From DATFVJ01 sp963851085 (GTDB lineage Bacteria; Actinomycetota; Actinomycetes; Streptosporangiales; Streptosporangiaceae), in contig CAWKNX010000020.1 of assembly GCA_963851085.1 (NCBI GenBank), positions 1-64,000 on the forward strand: 64,000 nt of DNA, given 5' to 3'. The notes beneath the pieces are model-generated. The model searched no databases and was not told where the DNA came from. It saw only the letters and a program-made list of their open reading frames with translations. Below are positions 1-8,442 of this stretch, piece after piece; positions within the stretch are counted from its first letter, which is position 1; every line of letters starts with the position of its first letter. A program made the translations under genes and the position numbers.

Positions 1-28
1 GTGCGGAAAAGTTACCGCGATCATGAAG
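1..28. repeat. Right half of dispersed GATCGCGGTAAC hairpin element
   Basis: The first bases read GGAAAAGTTACCGCGATCAT, which matches the right arm of the hairpins at 56155-56213 and 62222-62280 and the half-element at 27922-27960. The left arm would lie outside the window. Confidence 0.6.
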
Positions 29-175
29 AGTCGTGCGATACCGCGCGCTTGAGGACCATCGATCTTGGGGCGGCGGGCCCGGGTTCGCGGTCAGCGCGGG
101 TCGGCCAGGACACCACGACGCGGCGCGCCCGGCGCGCGCGGCGGGTTGGCGCCGTCGCCGGGCGCCGGCGGAAAC

Positions 176-856
176 TCAGCCGATGATGGGCAGCCGTCCA
201 TCGGGATGCGGACCGTCCGGCCGTCGGCCAGCGGCGGCGCGGATCCACTCGAGGTCGTCGGACAGGTCCGCGGGCCTACCCGGAACCGTCCGGCGGGCGA
301 GCAGCTCATCCAGGATCGAGGCGCACGTCGCGATGGCTTCGGGTGCGGCGAGCGGCTCGCGGCCGAGCGGGTCGGTCAGGTCCAGGCCGTGGACGACCGC
401 CTCGACGACGCGGCTCGAAACGAACTCGCCGAGCGCCATCGGCGCGTAATACCCGGACCCGACCAGCGTGGGCCTGTTCGCTCTGGCCTCCTCGATCGTC
501 TTGCCGAACGTCTCCGCGAGCACTCCGGGCATGTCTGCGGGCGTCTTGCCCTTCACCATGGTGTAGGCGTAGTCGTATACGACAGGCGCCACCTCGGACC
601 GCGGGAAGATGAAGAAGCTGACCCGGTCCCTGCCAACCTGGGCATCCAGCGGATCCGCGATCAGCATCCGGGTGAGCCCGATCGAGATGTCGAAATGCCC
701 GGCGAGCTCGAAAAGTGACCAGTGCGGCAGGTTCGGGTCGAGAGGGTCGAGCTTCGTCGGCAGCGCCCATTCCGCGTCGCTGAGGCCGCTGAATACCCCA
801 AGGATTGCCTGCAGCTCGCGCTCGAGCACGGCCGCCGAGTGTTCGTACGATTCCAT
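176..856 (-). CDS. Maleylpyruvate-isomerase-like (MDMPI/DinB fold) protein
   Basis: This 226-residue protein looks like a member of the mycothiol-dependent maleylpyruvate isomerase-like family, a four-helix DinB-like fold common in actinomycetes. The N-terminal half has the helical pattern SYEHSAAVLERELQ...LSDAEW and then HWSLFELAGHFDISIGL, where the histidines correspond to family metal or thiol-site positions. The segment VVEAVVHGLDLTDPLG is the usual end of the helical domain. The frame opens further upstream (979), but ATG 856 is chosen because an AAGGAC ribosome-binding site lies about 9 bases ahead and the family starts there. No neighbour indicates a substrate, and the enzymatic role is unproven. 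Confidence 0.75.
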   Translation of the reverse strand: MESYEHSAAVLERELQAILGVFSGLSDAEWALPTKLDPLDPNLPHWSLFELAGHFDISIGLTRMLIADPLDAQVGRDRVSFFIFPRSEVAPVVYDYAYTMVKGKTPADMPGVLAETFGKTIEEARANRPTLVGSGYYAPMALGEFVSSRVVEAVVHGLDLTDPLGREPLAAPEAIATCASILDELLARRTVPGRPADLSDDLEWIRAAAGRRPDGPHPDGRLPIIG

Positions 857-1008
857 CGCGTTTGTCCTTCGATCCAAGGTCGTGGGGCGAATGCGATCAC
901 GTTGACGCACGAGTGTCAAGGCTGTGCCAGCCCAGGGGGACGACCCCCCGGGATCCCCCCGCACCGGCGGGTACCGCATCCGCGGCAGCCGTTAAGGATC
1001 ATGCTTGG

Positions 1009-1266
1009 TCAGCCAAATGCGGCCGAGAAGATGTGCATGTCCGGGTCATTCGGCAAGGTCACCCAGGCGACCGTCTTTCCAGCCGTGAGGGCATCGCGCT
1101 GAGGTAGACGCTGACCTGGTGATTCGGGTCGAGCGTGGATCCCGCCGGGATATTCCAGTGCGGGGTGGTGGCCACAAACTCGTCGCCCGCCGTCGCGGCG
1201 TCGGCGTACCAGTCGGGCAAGGTGATCGTCCCAGTGGAGGTGCTGCCATCGGCGTAGGTCGCCGAC
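1009..1266 (-). pseudogene. C-terminal remnant of a secreted glycoside hydrolase
   Basis: Two minus-strand frames together read YADGSTSTGTITLPDW, TTPHWNIPAGSTLDPN and, after a frameshift near 1085, GKTVAWVTLPND...MHIFSAAFG and a stop. This pattern (DGST, a WN-containing strand, GKTV-x-VTLP, then a short end) is typical of the terminal beta-sandwich of large secreted actinobacterial glycoside hydrolases. Only about 85 codons remain and they run upstream straight into a 23-bp tandem repeat, so the rest of the gene is gone. The exact glycosidase family cannot be told from this piece. Confidence 0.55.
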
Positions 1267-1375
1267 TGTCGCGGGCCGTGATTTCCGTCTCGCGGACCGT
1301 AGTCGCCGACTGTCGCGGACCGTAGTCGCCGACTGTCGCGGGCCGTAGTAGCCGACTGTCGCGGGCCGTTGGTCG
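1258..1375. repeat. 23-bp direct repeats (GCCGACTGTCGCGG core)
   Basis: The core GCCGACTGTCGCGG occurs at 1261, 1305, 1328 and 1351. The last three are spaced exactly 23 bp apart and joined by GTAGTC-like spacers. The array abuts the broken end of the glycoside hydrolase remnant. Confidence 0.8.
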
Positions 1376-1957
1376 CCTGCCGGGCTCGCTCGCGCTCACT
1401 CGGGTGCTCGCGGGCGGTCCCTGGGGGTCGTGAGCTGTCCCTTTTGGTGCGACCTTGTTTGATTTCTGCCGAAATCATTTCGGACAACGATGTCAGCGCG
1501 TAATGCCGCCGCGCCGCAGTCAAGAGCTCGGGGCGGCCGGGGGACCCATCGGCTCGAAGCGGCCCTCCCCCAGCAGCAGCAATAGGCCCGTGCTCTCATA
1601 CGGGCGCGTCCGGACGAGCAGGTGGAGCCACTCTGAGGAGGGTAATGTCTATAATTTCGATCAACATAGTCGAATATGGCAACGGGTTCGGCCCCGCGCC
1701 CGGGGGTGGGTCTGGTACGACGTGGTTGACACACATCATGGACGGGGCCGAGACTCGCGGCATGGCTCCTGGTGCGCCGATGCTCGTGGCACGTATGTAC
1801 GTCGATCTGCTCCGGGTGGGCAGCGCGATCTGTCTGTGCGCCTGACCCGGCCGCCCGACCCCACCGCGCGAGCCCGCAGTCCCGCTGCCCCAGTCCGAGC
1901 TTCCGCCGGAGCCCTCCGTCCGAGTGCGCCTGCCAGACAATCTGAAGGACGTTTCTC
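1376..1957. other. Intergenic, no supported gene
   Basis: Several frames are open here but none shows family resemblance. A 66-codon plus frame from 1645 follows a GAGGAGG stretch by only about 3 bases and has no recognisable content. The region probably holds the promoter of the gene at 1958. Confidence 0.5.
1791..1802. promoter_or_regulatory. Small palindrome ACGTA-TG-TACGT
   Basis: A 5-bp inverted repeat lies about 155 bp upstream of the selenium-binding-protein gene. Its half-sites resemble those of the clearer palindrome at 4720-4734 near the TetR gene, so the same repressor might bind both. This is inference from half-site similarity only. Confidence 0.3.
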
Positions 1958-3376
1958 ATGTCCCACTCGCACCATGACCCCACCTTCTACGCCTCGCCGC
2001 GCGACGCGGCGGCCGCGCCACCCGAGAAGCTCGCGTATGTGGCGACCTTCGCCCGCCCAGCGGACAAGCCGGACGCGCTCGCCGTCGTCGACGTCGACCC
2101 CGAGTCCGAGAGCTACGCCTCGGTCGTCGGGTTCACGGAGCTGACCCACATCGGCGACGAACTGCACCACTTCGGCTGGAACGCGTGCTCGAGCGCGTTG
2201 TGCCCGGGCGGCGGGCACGACCACGGCGAGCGCCGCTACCTGATCGTCCCGGGGATACGGTCGTCCCGCCTCTACGTCATCGACACGAAGGACGACCCGG
2301 TCAATCCGCAGATCGTCAACGTCTTCGGGCCGGAAGAGCTAGGGAAACGCGCGGGCTACTCCCGCCCGCACACCGTGCATTGCGGCCCGGGAGGCGTGTT
2401 CGTCTCCTGTCTCGGCGGCGCGGACCGCAACGACGGCCCCGGCGGGGTAGCGCTGCTCGACCACTCGACGTTCGAGGTTACCGGGCAGTGGGAGACCGAT
2501 CGCGGTGATCAGTACCTCGCCTACGACATCTGGTGGCACGTCATGCACGACGTCGCCATCACCTCGGAGTGGGGCACCCCGTCCATGATCGAGGATGGGA
2601 TTGTGCCTGAGCTGCTGCTCGGCCGCAAGTACGGTCACCGGCTGCATTTCTGGGACCTGAAGACCGGTACGAACGTGCAGACGATCGACATCGGCGACGA
2701 GCACCAGATGGTCCTCGAACTGCGCCCCGCGCACGATCCCACCAAGAAGTACGGTTTCGTCGGCGTGGTGGTCAGCGTGGAGGACTTGTCCGCGTCGATC
2801 TGGCTGTGGCATGAGGACGGTGGCCAGTGGAACGCCGTCAAGGTGATCACCATCCCCGCCGAGCCCGCGCCCACGGACAAGCTGCCACCGCTGCTGCAGG
2901 GCTTTGGCGCCGTCCCGCCGCTCGTCACCGATATCGCCCTGTCAGTCGACGACCGTTTCCTCTATGTGTCCTGCTGGGGCACCGGGGAGCTCAAGCAGTT
3001 TGACGTCACCGACCCCTTCCACCCGCGGGAGACGGGCTCGGTGCGGGTCGGTGGCATCGCGGCCCAGGTGCCCCATCCGGCGAAGCCGGACCTTCCGCTC
3101 CTCGGCGGCCCGCAGATGGTCGAGGTCAGCCGCGACGGCGAGCGTGTGTACTTCACGAATTCGCTCTACGGCGCGTGGGACGAGCAGTTCTATCCCGACG
3201 GCGTCGGCGCCTGGATGGCCAAGCTCGACGTCGCAGCCGCAGGCGGGATCGCCTTTGACGAGCGGTTCTTCATCGAAGGCGACGCGTTCCGTGGGCGCCG
3301 TGCGCATCAGGTCCGTCTCCAGGGCGGCGACGCGTCGAGCGACTCGTACTGCTTCCCCTCACCTGAGGCCGACTGA
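1958..3376 (+). CDS. Selenium-binding protein 56 family / methanethiol oxidase homologue
   Basis: The 472-residue protein matches the SELENBP1/SBP56 family, whose studied members are copper-dependent methanethiol oxidases making formaldehyde, hydrogen sulfide and hydrogen peroxide from methanethiol. Recognisable are HHFGWNACSS followed by the region of the family's conserved cysteine, YLIVPGIRSSRLYVID, SRPHTVHCGPGG and the late DDRFLYVSCWGTGEL propeller blade. Length is normal. ATG 1958 follows a GAAGGAC site by 8 bases. The convergent neighbour encodes a diiron ferritin-like protein and the two are separated by a strong palindrome. Methanethiol oxidation is a family inference; metal ligands were not checked by alignment. 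Confidence 0.88.
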   Translation: MSHSHHDPTFYASPRDAAAAPPEKLAYVATFARPADKPDALAVVDVDPESESYASVVGFTELTHIGDELHHFGWNACSSALCPGGGHDHGERRYLIVPGIRSSRLYVIDTKDDPVNPQIVNVFGPEELGKRAGYSRPHTVHCGPGGVFVSCLGGADRNDGPGGVALLDHSTFEVTGQWETDRGDQYLAYDIWWHVMHDVAITSEWGTPSMIEDGIVPELLLGRKYGHRLHFWDLKTGTNVQTIDIGDEHQMVLELRPAHDPTKKYGFVGVVVSVEDLSASIWLWHEDGGQWNAVKVITIPAEPAPTDKLPPLLQGFGAVPPLVTDIALSVDDRFLYVSCWGTGELKQFDVTDPFHPRETGSVRVGGIAAQVPHPAKPDLPLLGGPQMVEVSRDGERVYFTNSLYGAWDEQFYPDGVGAWMAKLDVAAAGGIAFDERFFIEGDAFRGRRAHQVRLQGGDASSDSYCFPSPEAD

Positions 3377-3425
3377 GCGTGCCCGGCGCGGTTTCATGAT
3401 CGATGGCCCTTTGGGCGGCCTATCT

Positions 3426-3481
3426 GATGCCCTACGGGCATCGGGTGCTGTGATCGCCCCATCAATGGCCCATTGATGGGG
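3426..3481. terminator. Two stem-loops between convergent genes
   Basis: GATGCCC-TAC-GGGCATC (3426-3442) and a perfect 25-bp palindrome CCCCATCAATGG-C-CCATTGATGGGG (3457-3481) sit between two convergent stops (3376 and 3544), the place for a bidirectional terminator. There is no T-run after the stem. The 25-bp palindrome recurs inverted at 27843-27867. Confidence 0.5.
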
Positions 3482-3543
3482 TTATCCGTCGGCCGAAGCC
3501 TCAGGACCGTGCATGTCGCGCGCGGCGGAAATGGCGGGGTGGG

Positions 3544-4650
3544 TCAGGATCCGGCCGTGCCCGATATCACCGCATCGACCTCGGCCTTGCGGGCCGACTC
3601 CTCGGCGGCGAACCGCTCGCGATCGAGTTTTTCCGCGATGTCCTCGTCCTGGCTCATGAGGACCTCCAGGTCCTGACGGGCCAGGTCGAGGACGCCCATC
3701 TCGTCATAGGCCTGCTGGAGCCGCTCGCTCCACAGCCCGATATCGCGGACGCACGGCACGATCCGGCTGAACAAGAGGCTGCGGAACATCCGCATGTAGG
3801 GCGACTCGTCAGCGATTTGCCTGATCTCCTTGACCGGGATGCCGAAGTTCTCCCAGACCTCAAAGCTGCGGATCCGGTCGCGCATCAGGTAGCAGCCCTC
3901 GATGACGAATTCCTCGCGCTCTCGCCGCTCCGCCTCGGTGATCTGCTTGTAGTAGTCGCGCAGCGCGAGCCGGCCGAACGCGACATGCCTGGCCTCGTCC
4001 TGCATCACATAGGCGAGGATCTGCTTCGGCAGCGGCATCGTCGTCGTGTCGCGCATCAGCCCGAACGCGGCCAGGGCGAGGCCTTCGATGAGCACCTGCA
4101 TGCCCAGGTAGGGCATGTCCCACCGGGGATCGCTCAGGGTCTCACCGAGCACCCGCTGGAGCTGGTCGTTGATCGGGTAGACCATGCCGATCTTCTCCTG
4201 GAGGAACTTGGCGTACAGCTCCACGTGCCGTGCCTCGTCCATCACCTGGGTAGCGCCGTAGAACTTGGCGTCAAGGTCGGGCACTGCCTCGACGATCCTC
4301 GACGCGCAGACGAGTGCGCCCTGCTCACCGTGCAGGAACTGGGAGAACTGCCACGACGCCGCGTGCCGCCGCAGGTTCTTGCGGTCCTGCTCGCTCATCA
4401 TGTTCCAGTACTTCGTCCCGTAGATCGCCAGGGATTGATCCGGGACGCCGAGCACGTTGAAGGGATCGACCTCGATATCCCAGTCGATTCGCTTCACCGA
4501 GTCCCACTGCTTGTCCTTGCCCTTCTGGTACAGGGCGAGGAGCCGGTCGCGGCCATCGTCGTATTCCCAGCTGAAGCGGGCCGCACCGGCGGCGGGAACA
4601 TTCCAGTCCATCGTGTCGACTGGGTCGGTGTAGAGGTCGCGGGTTGACAA
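3544..4650 (-). CDS. Ferritin-like diiron oxidase/oxygenase family protein
   Basis: The 368-residue protein carries the four-helix carboxylate diiron signature: a Glu in FLHGEQGA (about 109), DEARH (139-142), a Glu in VLIEGLALAAFG (about 189) and QDEARH (219-222). It belongs with ferritin-like actinobacterial oxidases or oxygenases of the ribonucleotide-reductase-R2/AurF type; the substrate is unknown. Start choice: a GGGAGGA site directly abuts a GTG at 4656 but stands 6 bases from the TTG at 4650, so TTG is preferred. The TetR gene lies upstream on the same strand, with a palindrome ACGTAC-GGT-GTACGT in the gap, so TetR control of this gene is likely. Confidence 0.75.
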   Translation of the reverse strand: MSTRDLYTDPVDTMDWNVPAAGAARFSWEYDDGRDRLLALYQKGKDKQWDSVKRIDWDIEVDPFNVLGVPDQSLAIYGTKYWNMMSEQDRKNLRRHAASWQFSQFLHGEQGALVCASRIVEAVPDLDAKFYGATQVMDEARHVELYAKFLQEKIGMVYPINDQLQRVLGETLSDPRWDMPYLGMQVLIEGLALAAFGLMRDTTTMPLPKQILAYVMQDEARHVAFGRLALRDYYKQITEAERREREEFVIEGCYLMRDRIRSFEVWENFGIPVKEIRQIADESPYMRMFRSLLFSRIVPCVRDIGLWSERLQQAYDEMGVLDLARQDLEVLMSQDEDIAEKLDRERFAAEESARKAEVDAVISGTAGS

Positions 4651-4719
4651 GGTCACTCCTCCCGCCCGGGCAGCGCCGCGATCATGCGCGCCGCGCACGC
4701 ACGCTCTACGAACGGTCGC

Positions 4720-4734
4720 ACGTACACCGTACGT
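4720..4734. promoter_or_regulatory. Putative TetR operator ACGTAC-N3-GTACGT
   Basis: A perfect 6-bp inverted repeat with a 3-bp spacer lies about 70 bp upstream of the ferritin-like gene start and immediately downstream of the tetR stop. Size and symmetry suit a TetR dimer. Confidence 0.5.
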
Positions 4735-4737
4735 ATG

Positions 4738-5544
4738 TCAACGGGCGTTCGAGCCGCCCGCGAGTGGCGGCATGGTGCCCGGCGAGACCGTGCCCGGCGG
4801 CACGGTGCCCGGCGGCATGGTGCCCGGCGAGACGGTGCCCGTCAGCGCCGTGACCGCGGTGATGAGGAGGTCGAGGCCGAACTCGAAATCGGCCTCGTGG
4901 TCGTGCTCGATGAGGATGCCTGCCAGGGCGAGCGCGTTAGGGAACTCAGCGGGGTCGAGCCGGGTGAGATACCCGTCAGGGCCCGGCGCCGCGCCAGCGC
5001 GCATCTGGTCCAGCCGGGCGTCGTTGACCACGGTCCCGAGGGCGTACGCGACGAACGTGCGCATCACGCGCACCGCGGTCACGCCGTCGAATCCGGCCGC
5101 TCGCGCGGTCGCGAGCGCGAGCTCGAGCGGGCGGACACCGGCGGGCGAGTTGAGCTGACGCATGATCACGACATTCACGCTCCGCGGGTACCTGCGGGAG
5201 ATCTCGCGGAACGTCCGGACCAGCGCCCGCGCCTGGTCGCGCCAGTCTGCCTGCGCATCCGCGGCGAACTGGAGGTCCGCCATCACGTACTCGGCGATCG
5301 CGTCGAGCAGCGCCGCCTTGTTCGGGACGTGGTTGTACAGGGACATGACGCCGTAGCCGAGTTCGGCGGCTATCCGGCGCATGGAGAGCGCGTCCTCACC
5401 CTCCCGCTCGAGAAGTTCCACGGCCACGGCGACGATGCGCCCACGGCTGAGATGTGCCCGCGGCGGCGTGCTTTCCGGCTCCGCAGTGCTTTCCGGCTCC
5501 GCAGTGCTTTCCGGCCGCGCGGTTGCCTCGCCCGCCCCAGGCAC
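4738..5544 (-). CDS. TetR family regulator with TetR-class C-terminal domain
   Basis: The helix-turn-helix is RIVAVAVELLEREG...SMRRIAAELGYGVMSLYNHVPNKAALLDA, followed by a C-terminal domain resembling the tetracycline-repressor class. Two GTG codons compete as start: at 5550 the AGGAGG site is only 2 bases away, at 5544 it is 8 away, so 5544 is preferred. Both ends are odd: the N-terminus repeats ESTAEP and the C-terminus repeats GTVSP/GTMPP five times, encoded by 18-bp and 15-bp DNA repeats. These tails are probably disordered. It probably controls the ferritin-like gene just downstream. Confidence 0.85.
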   Translation of the reverse strand: MPGAGEATARPESTAEPESTAEPESTPPRAHLSRGRIVAVAVELLEREGEDALSMRRIAAELGYGVMSLYNHVPNKAALLDAIAEYVMADLQFAADAQADWRDQARALVRTFREISRRYPRSVNVVIMRQLNSPAGVRPLELALATARAAGFDGVTAVRVMRTFVAYALGTVVNDARLDQMRAGAAPGPDGYLTRLDPAEFPNALALAGILIEHDHEADFEFGLDLLITAVTALTGTVSPGTMPPGTVPPGTVSPGTMPPLAGGSNAR

Positions 5545-5690
5545 GTCCACATCCTCCTGCGATCGGTGACGACATGCTATTGGCGCACTGTATACGGCGC
5601 CGATCCGGGCCTGGCCGGCCGCGGTCGGACGCGTGGGACGGGCTCTAGCACCGCCCGCGCCGGCCCAACCATACCCATCCGGGGCTGAAA

Positions 5691-6119
5691 ATGGTGTTTG
5701 ATGCCTCTGTGGCCGGATTCACCAAAGACGACGTGGCCGCGCTCGCCGGGGACAAGTCCTTCGAGCGGGGAATCGGTTACATCCGGGCCGTCACCAATCT
5801 AGAGACGGACGGTGAAGCCGTTTACGCGACCGTCCAGGGAAGTGACCTCTACGAGGTTGAGCTTGACGTCGGCCCACGGGGCCTGAGTGGAACATGTGAC
5901 TGTCCGTGGGGTCAGGAGGGGAACTTCTGCAAGCACTGCGTCGCCGTGGCACTGGTGTACGAATACGACCGCGACAATGGCCACACCCTGCCAAGCCGCT
6001 TCGACCTGCGCTCCGCGGTGGAGTTACTGGACCACGGGGAGCTTGTGGACCTCATCATGGAGGTCGCGGACGGCGACCGCGAATTCCGGCGCAATCTGCG
6101 TGATCGCGTCGGCCCATGA
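5691..6119 (+). CDS. Short SWIM zinc-finger protein
   Basis: A SWIM-type zinc finger, CDC (69-71) then CKH (80-82), is followed by the helix VAVALVYEYDRDNG. SWIM domains bind zinc and usually mediate DNA or protein contacts. At 142 residues it is much shorter than many actinobacterial SWIM proteins, which continue with further domains, so it may be a free-standing domain or a truncated gene; decayed sequence follows directly. It is divergent from the tetR gene. The upstream GGGGCTGA is a modest ribosome-binding site for ATG 5691. Confidence 0.75.
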   Translation: MVFDASVAGFTKDDVAALAGDKSFERGIGYIRAVTNLETDGEAVYATVQGSDLYEVELDVGPRGLSGTCDCPWGQEGNFCKHCVAVALVYEYDRDNGHTLPSRFDLRSAVELLDHGELVDLIMEVADGDREFRRNLRDRVGP

Positions 6120-6242
6120 ACGGGGCGGCCCATGAGCGGGGGCGGCCTGAGCCTGGTCCGCCTGGCAGGCCTGGCGCACGCCACGTGAGCCGTTAGGACC
6201 CATTGATCCCGAACGGCGGTGCGTGGTGACACTGGCCGGCCG

Positions 6243-6520
6243 GCTGAAACACGGCGCTGGTCGGGCCGCGGGAGATCGTCACCTGCGCGCACGTCGTCCA
6301 ACGCGGCACTCGGGCCCGAACTGCGAGCGCAGGCACACCCACCGGGCGCCGTGACGGTCGAGTTCCCACTCGTGGACGACCGGGTCGGCACGTTACCGCG
6401 GCTGGAGGCGCGGGTGGAGCGGTGGCTCCCCCGCCACGTGATGCATCGCTGCGGGTGCAGCCGGGCTTCAGCGGCAGCCCGGTCTACGACGACGAGGCCG
6501 GGGCAGTCGGCGGCGCGTCC
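6243..6520 (+). pseudogene. Trypsin-like serine protease remnant
   Basis: Three frames in sequence give ALVGPREIVTCAHVV (catalytic-His motif), NAALGPELRAQAHPPGAV plus VTVEFPLVDD, and VQPGFSGSPVYDDEAG (catalytic-Ser motif). The middle, including the Asp region, is deleted. The His and Ser segments resemble trypsin-like domains that actinomycetes place at the N-terminus of multi-domain, effector-associated proteins. At least two frameshifts are present and the piece runs straight into a P450 fragment. Not functional. Confidence 0.65.
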
Positions 6521-6538
6521 GGAGAGGTGAGCCACTCA

Positions 6539-6760
6539 GATCGGCGGCCAGCACGTCGCCGAAGGCGACAAGATCGTGATGTACTACCCGTCCGCCAACC
6601 GCGACGAAAACGTCTTCGCGGGCCCGCCGCATTCGACATCGGCCGCGACCCCAACCCCCACATCGGCTTCGGCGGCGGAGGCCCGCACCACTGCCTCGGC
6701 GCCCACCTCGCCCAGATCGAACTGCGGGTCCTGTTCGACGTCCTCGCTGACCGCCCATCG
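6539..6760 (+). pseudogene. Cytochrome P450 C-terminal remnant
   Basis: The sequence reads GGQHVAEGDKIVMYYPSANR and then, after a one-base frameshift near 6625, AAFDIGRDPNPH, GFGGGGPHHCLGAHLAQ (heme-binding loop with the Cys ligand) and RVLFDVLADR. These are the K-helix-to-heme-loop and L-helix segments of an actinobacterial P450. Nothing upstream of this belongs to a P450, and the C-terminal end after 6760 no longer resembles one. A fossil fused to the protease remnant. Confidence 0.75.
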
Positions 6761-7109
6761 GTCGCCGCGACCGCCGGTAGGTTCTTACTGACGGTGTCCG
6801 CTGGCATCATCGCGAGCCCGTCGCTCCAGTTGTGACGGCATCGGCGAGCGCGAGGCGGAGCGTCAGTCCCGGATCGGGGCTGGCAGGCAGTGCGGCAGGC
6901 GCTGTCCTTGCGGCAAGTCGGCCCAGCGGTCGCGCTGTGGTCGCGGTCATATGTTCGCCCGCCGGCTCTGCTTCACCTGCCGCACCCGCCAGATTTAGTC
7001 CGCGCCGCACCCTGCGCCGAGCAGCTCACGCTTGGCCTCCCGCCCGGCGTGATCGGGTCGCAGCATGGCCCGGTGGCCTGACCGGGCGTGCATGCTGGCC
7101 CTGGCCAGG

Positions 7110-7913
7110 TCAGCATGGCGCGGTACCCAGCCGAGGAACGCGCGGCCTGGCCCGGTGGATCCGGGGCGGCACGGAGACTACGGGTATATTCGCCCGGTCG
7201 TCGGCCCGTGCCACCCCGGGCTCGCCGGCCGCCAGGCGGCCCGGCCGCGGCGGCGGGCGCAGCAGGCGGTCAAGCAACGAGGCCAGTTCCCGCGCGGACG
7301 GCGCGGTCAGCAGCCCGCCACCCGCCCGGCCCGGCATCGCCCACCACTGCAGGGTGGAACGCCCGAACCAGGTCGGCACGCCCGCGAACCGCTCAGCGAG
7401 AGCGGCCTGATCCTGGCGGATCGCGGCCTCATAGCCCGCCGGAAACGGACCCGGCTCCGCCGCCCCCTCGCCGCTCCAGGGAACCTCGGCCCACACCAGC
7501 CGTCCGCGCTGATCGCCGGTGACCCCGGTACGCGTGGACAGGGCACGCACCATCAGCAGGCCGCGCCCGTGCTCGGCCGACGGGTCATCGATCAGCTCTG
7601 GTCCGGTGGGCGCGCCGCTGTCGGCGACGGCAACTCGGACCACCTGGCCAGACCAGGTGATCTCCACGCCGAACCAGCCGCCCCGCCCGCTGCTTGTGAA
7701 TTTCAAGGCGTTCGTGCCCAGCTCAACGGCCACCGACACGACATCATCGCGCGCAGCGCACGGCGGTAACAGCCCAGCTAGCCAGCGGCGGAGCGCCCGC
7801 AACTGGCGCTCCTCACCCGGGTACACCCGCCGCCACCTAAGGCCGGTCGCAGGGACCGAGGACATTCCTGATGCGCGCGGACCATGTTCTGGGATTCCGC
7901 TAGTGACAGGCAT
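7110..7913 (-). CDS. ATP-binding protein, HATPase_c_2 (anti-sigma kinase-like)
   Basis: The first 150 residues form a GHKL ATPase-like domain: VAVELGTNALKFTSSG (N-box), VAVADSGAP (G1-like) and HGRGLLMVRALSTRTG (G2-like). This is the type found in RsbW/SpoIIAB-related serine kinases and in many single-domain actinobacterial ATP-binding proteins. The C-terminal 110 residues are an extension I do not recognise and become low-complexity. AGGAGG lies about 4 bases ahead of ATG 7913. No sigma factor or anti-anti-sigma gene is adjacent, so the partner is unknown. Confidence 0.75.
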   Translation of the reverse strand: MPVTSGIPEHGPRASGMSSVPATGLRWRRVYPGEERQLRALRRWLAGLLPPCAARDDVVSVAVELGTNALKFTSSGRGGWFGVEITWSGQVVRVAVADSGAPTGPELIDDPSAEHGRGLLMVRALSTRTGVTGDQRGRLVWAEVPWSGEGAAEPGPFPAGYEAAIRQDQAALAERFAGVPTWFGRSTLQWWAMPGRAGGGLLTAPSARELASLLDRLLRPPPRPGRLAAGEPGVARADDRANIPVVSVPPRIHRARPRVPRLGTAPC

Positions 7914-8442
7914 TCATCCTCCTGAAGCGGCTGGAGTCCGTGGTGGGCATGGCGGTGCTGGCAGGATCACGACCCGCGGCTCACATCGAGAGCGGTGGAT
8001 GCACCGCGTCCGCGGTTTGCCCGTCATCGGCCGCTCTGAGTACCTGAAGTCGCGGTGCAAGAGCGTCACCCCCGCCCTCTCTCTCGTGACAGCCCGGCGC
8101 CGGCGCGAGACCCGTTGCAGCCAGGGCGTCCGCGGCGTCTTGAGAGGCATGGCGCCTGTTTCTCAGCACCGCTGGGCGGGTGTGATTTCCGTACGGCTGC
8201 CATGTCTGGTCCCCTCGTTCACTCGTCGTCCTGTATGGGTTTGCTCGCCGGACAGGCAACGCTGCGATGCATTTGCGCCGCCCGGTGATCGACGGGGTGC
8301 GGACGACCATAACATAGAATATTCACTGTGCATATGCATATCGAATATTTGGTTGCGCCAGTGAGCCACTCTGACGTCGCGTAGTCTGCGGATGATCGCG
8401 CTCCGGCCCTCATCGCGCTGGAGGCACGAAGGGAGCGTGACG
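7914..8442. other. Intergenic, no supported gene
   Basis: Divergent spacer between the ATP-binding protein and the XRE regulator. No frame shows family features. Its right end is AT-rich and carries the palindrome listed at 8317-8349. Confidence 0.5.
8317..8349. promoter_or_regulatory. AT-rich nested palindrome upstream of XRE gene
   Basis: GAATATTC at 8317 and GAATATT at 8343 form arms around an inner GCATATGC palindrome, about 95 bp before the start of the XRE gene. In such high-GC surroundings this is a good candidate operator/promoter, possibly autoregulatory. Confidence 0.45.
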
